Positions 1 to 6,478 of a stretch of 7,064 bases of DNA are shown here, piece by piece. Each line of letters begins with the position of its first letter. Positions within the stretch are counted from its first letter, which is position 1. Source of the DNA: Akkermansiaceae bacterium. GTDB lineage: Bacteria; Verrucomicrobiota; Verrucomicrobiia; Verrucomicrobiales; Akkermansiaceae. The stretch is taken from assembly GCA_029287105.1 (NCBI GenBank), contig JARFRT010000387.1, positions 1 to 7,064 on the forward strand. Reading direction: 5' to 3'. The translations under genes and the position numbers were made by a program. The notes under the pieces were generated by a model. That model was not told the DNA's origin and ran no database searches. It was given only the letters and a program-made list of their open reading frames with translations.

Positions 1-388
1 GATCAATTGCCTCCTTCAGGGTCGAAGCCGTTTCCAACACAACATGTGAGAATCCCATCTCAGCGGCTCGCCCGAGCACGTGTTCGAGAAGCATCTTGCC
101 AAAGCCCTTTCCGCGCTCCCCGTGATGCACATACATCTTCCTCAACTCATATGTGTCACGGCTCAACGGGAACAGACCAACCGAGCCCGCAATCGAGCCT
201 CCGTCGTCGAGGAGCACGTCAAAACAACCTCCTCGCTCAGCATACGAACCCTCGATATCCTTGAGATCCGCGTCAGTTCTCTCTGGATCGGGCTCCAGGC
301 CATATTCATGAAGGACATGGAACACCAGAGAGGTGACTTCCACTTCGTCCGCGTTGGTGGCAGGGCGAATCATTTTCTCGTTTAGCAT
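1..388 (-). CDS. GNAT-family N-acetyltransferase, 3' end cut by window edge
   Basis: Reverse-strand reading from ATG at 386-388 stays open for 129 codons to the window edge, so the C-terminus is missing. GNAT enzymes move an acetyl group from acetyl-CoA to an amine; this one should be cytoplasmic. The family signature is clear: strand beta4 ELRKMYV (residues 81-87) runs into the acetyl-CoA pyrophosphate-binding loop RGKGFGK (92-98), and then a helix and strand ending HVVLETAS. The last visible residues, LKEAID, are where GNATs normally continue into a 'LYRxxGF' helix. An in-frame ATG at 371-373 gives a protein starting MIRPAT, a very usual GNAT N-terminus, and may be the true start; neither ATG has a strong ribosome site. 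It begins 35 bases after the stop of the small secreted protein upstream. The substrate is unknown, and nothing ties it to polysaccharide breakdown. Confidence 0.88.
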   Translation of the reverse strand, partial: MLNEKMIRPATNADEVEVTSLVFHVLHEYGLEPDPERTDADLKDIEGSYAERGGCFDVLLDDGGSIAGSVGLFPLSRDTYELRKMYVHHGERGKGFGKMLLEHVLGRAAEMGFSHVVLETASTLKEAID

Positions 389-423
389 TATAGCAATGGT
401 GGCACCAGTAAGAAGATCCGAAT

Positions 424-816
424 TCAATCAGCTGGCTTCCTCGGCACCACTGTTTCCGCTTTCAGGATGAGCACCCTGCCACGTTCGATGTACTGCCTGG
501 CAACAATCCTGCCAGTGACCGTCACCTCCGCGCCATCGTAGGTCTCGGCATTCTTAATGGCCTTCATATCCACCTCGATCCGCGCCTTCCCCTTGCTAGT
601 GGTGTAGGTCAACCGCCACCCCGTCGTCTCCCCGCCGATCGCCATCAGCCCGCTTTTCAACTTCCCCTTGATTTTCAATTTCTTCCCGGGCTTGATCACC
701 GGATCAGTTGCTGCCACCGGGTCAGCGATCAATAACCCGCCCGCCTGTCCGAGACCGTGGGTCGGGGCCAGCACAAGGGCGGCGGAAAGCCATAGGATCG
801 ATTTTTCAAACTTCAT
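424..816 (-). CDS. Small secreted basic protein, possible OB-fold, function unknown
   Basis: 130 residues. The first ~24 look like a signal peptide: a short basic start (MKFEK), a hydrophobic core (ILWLSAALVLAP), then a small-residue region ending GLGQA, so the product is probably exported. The mature part is lysine-rich (IKPGKKLKIKGKLKSG, 41-56) and predicted mostly beta: GWRLTYTT, KARIEVDMKAI, AEVTVTGRIV and VLILKAETVV alternate like the strands of a small barrel. The pattern 'DGAEVTVTGRIV...GRVLILKAETV' (94-123) resembles OB-fold proteins, where a '(V/T)VTGRV' strand precedes the last strand. I do not recognise a named family. It follows the GGSAG esterase by 109 bases and precedes the GNAT gene by 35. 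No Shine-Dalgarno is visible before the ATG. An envelope or carbohydrate/ion-binding role is possible but is inference only. Confidence 0.7.
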   Translation of the reverse strand: MKFEKSILWLSAALVLAPTHGLGQAGGLLIADPVAATDPVIKPGKKLKIKGKLKSGLMAIGGETTGWRLTYTTSKGKARIEVDMKAIKNAETYDGAEVTVTGRIVARQYIERGRVLILKAETVVPRKPAD

Positions 817-827
817 GCGTTGACGTT

Positions 828-857
828 TTGATGATCAAGTGTCTGATTAAGAATCAG
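828..857. repeat. Two adjacent small inverted repeats upstream of the small secreted protein
   Basis: Positions 828-838 read TTGAT-G-ATCAA and 843-857 read CTGATT-AAG-AATCAG; both are perfect dyads and only 4 bases apart. They lie 12 to 41 bases before the ATG at 816 and after the stop of the esterase gene at 926. On the minus strand neither hairpin is followed by a run of T, so a classical terminator is unlikely. They could be an operator or a leader hairpin, or AT-rich chance dyads. Low certainty. Confidence 0.25.
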
Positions 858-925
858 GCCGGTGAAATACCACGGTCACCCGCCGGTATAAAATGCAGAA
901 TTGCTGCCCTGCGGGCCGGGCGCGA

Positions 926-1816
926 CTACTTGCCGTGGGCGCCATCCGGCTTGTTTTTCAGTGTGGGTTCGCCTTCGAGATACCCCAACGAAGCCAGGAA
1001 GCGGTCCATGGCAATCACGGTCTTGGTGTAGTTCTCTTTCGCTCGGTAGTTGAAGAACCCGTGAGGCTGTCCCTCGTACAGATGCAGGTCGCAGCGCGCG
1101 CCCACTTTTTCCATGAGGCGCTTGTATTCCTTGGCCGTCTTCACGGGGATGAGATTATCCTTGGTGCCAAGGAAAACGACGGTCGGAGGGGTGTCCGCGC
1201 TGATGTTGTGCATCGGGGAAAACTCCTTCCAGTATCCCTCGACCCGGGAGTGGCCGTAGCCGCCCGGGCCGTTGTCATAGACGGGATTGAACAGTACCAG
1301 GGCATCAGGCCGGGAACTGACCTTGAGGTCTTCCCCCTCTTGCTCGAACGCCTTGGTCGTGCCCGTGGCTGCCGCCACATGTCCGCCCGCAGACCCGCCA
1401 CCCGCCGCAAGCCGATCGGGATCAATACCCAGTTCCCTGGCATGTTGTCGGATCCATCTGACCGCCGACTTGCCGTCCGTCACACAGGCGCGCGGCGTTG
1501 TCTTGTTGCGGGATTTCACCCGGTAATCAGCGGATATGGCCACCATGCCGCGCGAGGCGAGGTACTGGCAGTGCGGATAGAACTGGCTCGGCGAGCCACT
1601 ACTCCAGCCACCACCGAAAAAGAAGACGATGGCGGGGCGCGTGTCGGTCGCCTGATGGCCTTCGGGGGTGAAGACATGCAGCTTGAGTTCGGTCTTGCCA
1701 AGAGTCTTGTAGACGATGGATTGATTCGGCTTGATGCCTTTCACCTCGAGCGAATATGCCGATGGGGCGAAGATGAGCAGAAGCGTCACGACAGAGAGAT
1801 GTTTTAGGGCGATCAT
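926..1816 (-). CDS. Secreted alpha/beta hydrolase, acetyl esterase/lipase (Aes/BD-FAE) type
   Basis: 296 residues from ATG at 1814-1816, chosen because it places a clean signal peptide at the start (MIALKHLSVVTLLLIFAPSAYS, cut near residue 22); a longer in-frame start at 1942 would bury it. The catalytic parts are in the usual order: oxyanion-hole strand VFFFGGGW (64-71, a Phe in place of the His of HGGG), nucleophile elbow GGSAG with Ser142, acid in GTKD (Asp220), and His252 in GQPHGF. 'AISADYRV' and 'DGKSAVRWIRQHARELGIDPDRL' are typical of small carbohydrate-ester esterases. It should remove acetyl or other acyl groups from sugars outside the cytoplasm. A 221-base gap separates it from the upstream hydrolase, so it may have its own promoter. 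The exact substrate is unknown. Confidence 0.92.
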   Translation of the reverse strand: MIALKHLSVVTLLLIFAPSAYSLEVKGIKPNQSIVYKTLGKTELKLHVFTPEGHQATDTRPAIVFFFGGGWSSGSPSQFYPHCQYLASRGMVAISADYRVKSRNKTTPRACVTDGKSAVRWIRQHARELGIDPDRLAAGGGSAGGHVAAATGTTKAFEQEGEDLKVSSRPDALVLFNPVYDNGPGGYGHSRVEGYWKEFSPMHNISADTPPTVVFLGTKDNLIPVKTAKEYKRLMEKVGARCDLHLYEGQPHGFFNYRAKENYTKTVIAMDRFLASLGYLEGEPTLKNKPDGAHGK

Positions 1817-1832
1817 TGTTTTATTTTCACGC

Positions 1833-1861
1833 AGAATGTCACTCCCCAGGCGAGCCGTCAA
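1833..1861 (-). promoter_or_regulatory. Candidate promoter of the GGSAG esterase gene
   Basis: On the minus strand TTGACG (1861-1856, five of six matches to the -35 consensus) is followed after exactly 17 bases by CATTCT (1838-1833), a weak -10 preceded by TGA as in extended -10 promoters. The ATG lies 16 bases beyond the -10, which would give a leader of only about 10 bases. The weak -10 and short leader keep confidence low; support is the 221-base gap here, larger than elsewhere in the cluster. Confidence 0.22.
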
Positions 1862-2036
1862 GTGTCGCTCGCAGAAGCTTGGCGAACGGTCGCCAGTGAT
1901 CCTTGTTTGTATGATTCCCGATCCAAGCGATACCCTCATCACCGTTCCTCATAATGGCATCAATACGCGAGAAACCTCGGTTGCCCGATAAGGCTGGCAA
2001 GCTTGCCCCCCCCAAAATCGTGGCTACCGCCTTCAC
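1839..2036 (-). CDS. Possible small ORF or gene remnant in the gap between two hydrolases
   Basis: A 65-codon frame opens with GTG at 2034-2036, one base after the TAG stop of the upstream hydrolase, and ends TGA at 1839. GGGGAAG within the upstream gene's last codons could serve as a ribosome site, so translational coupling is conceivable. The product has no signal peptide or membrane segment; an internal ATG would give the shorter form beginning MRNGDEGIAWIGNHTNKDHW. I do not recognise it. The frame crosses a run of eight G on the minus strand (2006-2013), a spot prone to slippage, so it could be the tail of a decayed gene. It overlaps the candidate promoter of the next gene. Equally it may be non-coding spacer. 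Confidence 0.2.
   Translation of the reverse strand: MKAVATILGGASLPALSGNRGFSRIDAIMRNGDEGIAWIGNHTNKDHWRPFAKLLRATLDGSPGE
1996..2013. repeat. 12-bp palindrome next to an eight-C homopolymer
   Basis: Positions 1996-2007 form the perfect palindrome GGCAAGCTTGCC; its last two bases start a run of eight C (2006-2013). It sits 25 to 42 bases beyond the stop codon of the GVSGG hydrolase on the minus strand. The palindrome has no loop, so it is a poor terminator hairpin; a protein-binding site or chance are both possible. The homopolymer is a possible site of sequencing error or slippage. Confidence 0.3.
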
Positions 2037-2037
2037 G

Positions 2038-3099
2038 CTACTTCCCCGAATCGCCCTCGTTCTTGTTGGTTTTCAGTTGATAGGCCGATGTCACATTCCA
2101 ATGGGCCGGTTGGCTCTTCCGCTGTCGGGCGAGCCAGTTGAGTGCCGCCTGATGAATAATCTCGTGCCCCCCCTGGAAGATGGTCACCCGGCAGTTCCGG
2201 GACACTTTGCGGAAGATCACCTGCTTCTTTCCGTATAGCGGATCCGGCTCCGCCTTCGCCACCCCCTCCGGAAGCGCCTGTTTTGCATAGAATGCTTTGA
2301 TGAGGTCGTCGTCGATCCGATCCGCCTCGGGCACGACGCGATTAAACGCATAAAGTGAATGGGTAAAGGGAACACTTCCCCCCTTGTGGCCGTCGGCAAC
2401 ACCGGCGTTGATATCCAGGTTGACACCTGAGGCCTTGTGCAGATAGGTGACTGCAGAACGTTTGACACACTCCTGGGCGGCCCTGCTGTTTTGATCCGGC
2501 CTTCCTCCCACAGCCTTCTCAATATCCCGGGCATACTTGGTCGGCCCGCCCTGATCCTTCTGTTGCCACCATGCGCGCACATCAGAGATAGGGACCCACG
2601 CCGAAACCCCAGCCCACAGGTGGGGTGCCCGCCCTGCCATCAGAAGGGACGCATAGCCACCACCCGACACGCCCACCAGATAAATGCGGTCGGGATCGAC
2701 CTTGTGATGCTGTTTCATGTATTCCACGGCATCGATGATGTCCTGTACAGCTTTTTCAGAGCCGCAGGCATCCGGACTCCGGTTGGGACCGCGGAAATGC
2801 GGGTGAATAAAATGCCAATCCTGCTCAATGCACCAGCGGGCGTAAACCACCTCCCCGCCCGTCTGAGTGTAGCCACCCGACCAGGTGTGGAGAGCGACGA
2901 GCAGCGGGCGCTTGCCGCTGTTTGCAGCCGTGTGCACCAGCATCGGCTGCTGACTCTTGTCTAGGGTCGTCGGGTACTCGACCTTCTTGATTTGTTGGGG
3001 CCACCCCTTGATCTGATCCGAATGGAGGACCGGGGTCATTGCCAACATGAGAGACGGAACAATGATGGATACGAATCGGGTCATGGTTTGTTTTCTCAT
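2038..3099 (-). CDS. Secreted prolyl-oligopeptidase/dienelactone-hydrolase-like alpha/beta hydrolase
   Basis: 353 residues. The start MRKQTMTRFVSIIVPSLMLA and following region form a signal peptide ending near residue 27; a second ATG at 3082-3084 (MTRF) is an equally good start. The fold is an alpha/beta hydrolase: strand LLVALHTWSGG (66-76) supplies the oxyanion region, 'AVEYMKQHHKVDPDRIYLVGVSGGG' patterning leads to the nucleophile Ser145 in GVSGG, the likely acid is Asp236 in GVADGHKGG, and the His is His312 in QGGHEI. About 30 lysine- and asparagine-rich residues follow the core as a tail. Such proteins are annotated either as S9-type peptidases or as esterases; beside a polysaccharide lyase an esterase seems likelier. 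It starts 36 bases after the upstream hydrolase and is probably cotranscribed with it. Confidence 0.9.
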   Translation of the reverse strand: MRKQTMTRFVSIIVPSLMLAMTPVLHSDQIKGWPQQIKKVEYPTTLDKSQQPMLVHTAANSGKRPLLVALHTWSGGYTQTGGEVVYARWCIEQDWHFIHPHFRGPNRSPDACGSEKAVQDIIDAVEYMKQHHKVDPDRIYLVGVSGGGYASLLMAGRAPHLWAGVSAWVPISDVRAWWQQKDQGGPTKYARDIEKAVGGRPDQNSRAAQECVKRSAVTYLHKASGVNLDINAGVADGHKGGSVPFTHSLYAFNRVVPEADRIDDDLIKAFYAKQALPEGVAKAEPDPLYGKKQVIFRKVSRNCRVTIFQGGHEIIHQAALNWLARQRKSQPAHWNVTSAYQLKTNKNEGDSGK

Positions 3100-3135
3100 C
3101 TCGTTTTTTGCGGTATAAACAGCCGAACATTCGAG

Positions 3136-4035
3136 CTATGGCGCGCGGTGAGTCGCATCGTCTGCAGTACCTTGTTGGACTGGCTGCTTGAGAACTTGAT
3201 TGAACCAGGCTCTTACGGCTTTCCTTTCCGGAATATCACGAAGCACCCATGTGTCCGTGTGATTGTGGAGCGAGAGTGCCTGGAACGTAAAGTTACCTGT
3301 CGGGAAGACATGCTTCAGATACGCCCTGGTAGCATCCACACTGGTCTCGTGACTAATGAACTGGGGCCTGTTCCCCAAGCGCCTCAAACGAGCTGCCGCG
3401 GATTTCTTGTCACTTCCCGTATATGCCCACTGACGCACGCCGTCGTAGTGACTGTGGCAGATGAAACCCCGCCACAGTGAGGCGATCTCGTCGTCATGAA
3501 GTCCGATGTAATTGCAGGCAATCGCTCCGCGGGAAAAGCCTGCAATATATACATTGGCCGAATCGCCGCCATAGTCAGCGCACACCTTCCTGACCGCCTG
3601 CTTGCAGTAATCCACCGTGGCGTCGACATCGCCCCACCACTTGAGCTGGTTGTTTTTATGATCCTGGCTGATGTAAGGCAGGCATAGCCAGATCACCCCC
3701 TTGCCACCGCTGATTCCATATCCCAAATTGCAGTCTTCGACCTTCCCGCTACAGGTGTCGCCATTCTTGTTCCGGTAGGGACCATTGCCGGCGTATTCCA
3801 CGATCAGCGGGTATTTCTTTCCCTTGGTCCAATCAGACGGCAGATAAAGCGCGTGATGAACGTCGGTGCCCTCATAGTTGGCCAAGGTCATTCGGACCCG
3901 CTTGCCGGGGCCAGGCGCGTCTGTGGTCATTGTTGGGGTAGTCAGGTCCGGCACAACCTCTCCGAGGTCCGTCGAGAGTCCACACGGGGCAAAAACGAGA
4001 ACGGCAAAGAGTGTCAGTGTGATGTTTCGATTCAT
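3136..4035 (-). CDS. Secreted alpha/beta hydrolase with GFSRG nucleophile elbow, probable esterase
   Basis: 299 residues, signal peptide MNRNITLTLFAVLVFAPCGLS cut near residue 21. The mature part starts with a short beta region, then the strand YPLIVEYAGNGPYRN (75-89) that supplies the oxyanion area. 'ANVYIAGFSRGA' gives Ser168 in GFSRG, and the His is in the loop LHNHTDTW (His257 or His259). The acid is probably in FISHETSVDAT (Glu230 or Asp234). The layout resembles polyhydroxybutyrate-depolymerase/feruloyl-esterase-like and prolyl-oligopeptidase-like hydrolases. Seven cysteines remain in the mature chain, including Cys95 and Cys102 in a loop that may form a disulfide, as fits export. It begins 18 bases after the lyase stop, so both almost surely share a transcript. 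The ester it cuts is unknown. Confidence 0.9.
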   Translation of the reverse strand: MNRNITLTLFAVLVFAPCGLSTDLGEVVPDLTTPTMTTDAPGPGKRVRMTLANYEGTDVHHALYLPSDWTKGKKYPLIVEYAGNGPYRNKNGDTCSGKVEDCNLGYGISGGKGVIWLCLPYISQDHKNNQLKWWGDVDATVDYCKQAVRKVCADYGGDSANVYIAGFSRGAIACNYIGLHDDEIASLWRGFICHSHYDGVRQWAYTGSDKKSAAARLRRLGNRPQFISHETSVDATRAYLKHVFPTGNFTFQALSLHNHTDTWVLRDIPERKAVRAWFNQVLKQPVQQGTADDATHRAP

Positions 4036-4053
4036 AACTTGGCTGGCGAGATC

Positions 4054-5301
4054 CTATGGCTGATGCGAGCGGCGCAACGCTTTGTTCGACCCTCCTGATT
4101 TCATCATTTTGTTTGTAACCCATAACAGAGGATGCCGCAGAGGAAGGTTGCGCAACACCTCGAAAGTTGTCGGATCCGGCTCTAATTTACTCCAAGTTTC
4201 CAGGTAATCCGAACGCCCGAACTTCAGCCCTGCAAGAAGCAGGCTGGGATGCCTTGCCGGCCACTCGTCCCAGTACATGACATCCGGCTTCCTGGGCCAG
4301 CTCTTCTTATCCACGATATAGGGAACGATGAATTCCATCCCCTTCCTCATACCACGGCCGTCAGGTAGCTGGAAGGTCCAAAGGTCGTCTTCCGGGGTCG
4401 AGGTGATTTGTGCCACTCCTGCCAGCGCATCGATGACGAACAGAGAATATCCATAGGGTTTGGTGCGTTTGAGTTCCGCCGGAAACCCACCCTTCCGGTC
4501 CATCATCTCGCCCACATAGACCGTCTTGAACTGGTTGCGTATCCACCTGAGTAATTCTTCGTCGCCTGCAAGGCGGGCAAAAGCTGCGGCCTGCAGCGAC
4601 CAGCAGACGCCATGATTATTGGGATGACTTTTCTCGGTTATTCCATACTTGTGACCATTGATCCATTTCAGGTATTCGCTGAACCACGCCTTGACAATGG
4701 TTTGGTCTTTGGGCGTGAACGAAGGCGAATCGCAGAGCCGCTTCACACCGAGCGCGACTTCGGTCAGATGGACGGTATCGATGATCCCGATACTCCGCCC
4801 CGTGTGGAGTCCCTTGATTGCCTGTCCATACAACAGGCTCGGATTCATACGAGTCTCTTGAGAGACAAACCATGCCTTGAGATGTGTGACGGCACGCGCG
4901 GCGTACTTTTCTTCATCCGTGATCAAATAGGCGGATGTAAGCGTCCCGATGATTTCGCTCAAACGAACCAGCGATTTGCGGTGGGCAACGAACAGGCCTG
5001 GATTCGTTTCCCCATCGCGTCTGATATACGGGCCGGCGGGATTCTTTGGGTTCGGCCACCAGTAGTCGCCCTCGGAGTAGTAATCGTGCAACCCGCCCGC
5101 GCTTCTTTCGCATTTGTCCGCCGTCACAGTACGCGGGGCTTGTTGGAGGTAATTCGCCGCTTTCTTGAGAATCCTGGCTTTCTCAATCTCGGCGAGGTTG
5201 AAGCTGTCCACTCTCCGGGTTTCCTGCCCAAATGTTGCTCCCGCAATCAGCGCGCAGATCGCTGCTAATGTCACAGTGAAAATCGATTGTCTTTGAGCCA
5301 T
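4054..5301 (-). CDS. Secreted polyuronate lyase, alginate-lyase superfamily (PL5/PL38-like)
   Basis: 415 residues with a signal peptide (MAQRQSIFTVTLAAICALIAG, cut near 22-26). The rest is the alpha-helical toroid of the Alginate_lyase Pfam family (PF05426): HDYYSEGDYWWPNP (72-85) and GPYIRRDGETNPG (90-102) are the strong N-terminal signature, NNHG with Asn228, Asn229 and His230 matches the catalytic Asn-His pair, and the helix around PAELKRTKPYGYSLF (274-288) brings the catalytic Tyr (Tyr283 or Tyr285). These enzymes cut uronic-acid chains by beta-elimination in the periplasm or outside. The YSEGDYWWP/RRDGETNP type is, from memory, closer to CAZy PL38 (glucuronan and alginate lyases) than to classical AlgL; the substrate may be glucuronan, alginate or another polyuronate. 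It probably heads a transcript with the two hydrolases after it. Confidence 0.92.
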   Translation of the reverse strand: MAQRQSIFTVTLAAICALIAGATFGQETRRVDSFNLAEIEKARILKKAANYLQQAPRTVTADKCERSAGGLHDYYSEGDYWWPNPKNPAGPYIRRDGETNPGLFVAHRKSLVRLSEIIGTLTSAYLITDEEKYAARAVTHLKAWFVSQETRMNPSLLYGQAIKGLHTGRSIGIIDTVHLTEVALGVKRLCDSPSFTPKDQTIVKAWFSEYLKWINGHKYGITEKSHPNNHGVCWSLQAAAFARLAGDEELLRWIRNQFKTVYVGEMMDRKGGFPAELKRTKPYGYSLFVIDALAGVAQITSTPEDDLWTFQLPDGRGMRKGMEFIVPYIVDKKSWPRKPDVMYWDEWPARHPSLLLAGLKFGRSDYLETWSKLEPDPTTFEVLRNLPLRHPLLWVTNKMMKSGGSNKALRRSHQP

Positions 5302-5334
5302 TATAACGGAATCGTGAACTTGGTAAAATCTGAC

Positions 5335-5340
5335 ATTATA
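5335..5340 (-). promoter_or_regulatory. Candidate -10 box for the lyase operon
   Basis: A perfect TATAAT reads on the minus strand at 5340-5335, 33 bases before the lyase ATG, giving a predicted leader of about 27 bases. No good -35 hexamer lies at 16-18 bases spacing (AACAGC at 17); TTGCAC is present but only 11 bases away. The position between acuI and the lyase is where a promoter would be expected if the two are not cotranscribed. Confidence 0.28.
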
Positions 5341-5353
5341 AAATGACGACCGT

Positions 5354-5370
5354 GCAAGCTGTTCGCTTGC
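5354..5370 (-). terminator. Weak hairpin after acuI, possible terminator
   Basis: On the minus strand GCAAGC and GCTTGC form a 6-bp stem with a 5-base loop, 38 bases after the acuI stop. The stem is short and the bases after it (ACGGTCGTCATTTTATA) hold only a weak T-rich stretch 9 bases downstream, so intrinsic termination is doubtful. It lies just before the candidate -10 of the lyase gene. Confidence 0.2.
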
Positions 5371-5407
5371 CCGGCCTCTCTTTCGTTTTGATTTGCCGTT
5401 TTTCGAA

Positions 5408-6391
<984 letters not shown>

Positions 6392-6405
6392 AAGATTTGT
6401 GTTGT

Positions 6406-6420
6406 TCCGATGTGATCGGA
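6406..6420. promoter_or_regulatory. Perfect inverted repeat upstream of acuI, candidate operator
   Basis: TCCGAT-GTG-ATCGGA, 6-bp perfect arms around 3 bases, lies 15-29 bases before the acuI ATG on the minus strand. A -35-like TTGACG (6433-6428) sits just upstream but no good -10 lies at the right spacing (TCGGAA). The dyad could be a repressor site overlapping the promoter or leader, or a small leader hairpin. No regulator gene is in view to pair with it. Confidence 0.35.
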
Positions 6421-6478
6421 TGAATTGCGTCAATGATGCTCATGTTCGATGAATACATCACGCCCCCTGTTCGCTACA

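Noticed and set aside
884..892. CGGTATAAA shared with 3111-3119 in two intergenic gaps
   Set aside because: Only nine bases match and flanks differ; distance to the next start is not alike (about 70 versus 12 bases), so chance is the better explanation.
893..1807. Plus-strand open frame of 304 codons
   Set aside because: It lies fully antisense to the GGSAG esterase, whose signal peptide and catalytic motifs are clear. Its product is Arg/Ala-rich without recognisable domains, as expected from the complement of a GC-rich gene.
1817..1942. Upstream extension of the GGSAG esterase to an ATG at 1942
   Set aside because: It would put 42 residues before a clean signal peptide, preventing normal export; the ATG at 1816 is better.
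4612..5268. Plus-strand open frame of 218 codons
   Set aside because: Antisense to the lyase gene; no motif, no ribosome site, and the lyase frame is strongly supported.
6392..6433. Upstream extension of acuI to an ATG at 6433
   Set aside because: The extra 14 residues are absent from known AcuI/YhdH proteins, and the extension runs across the inverted repeat.
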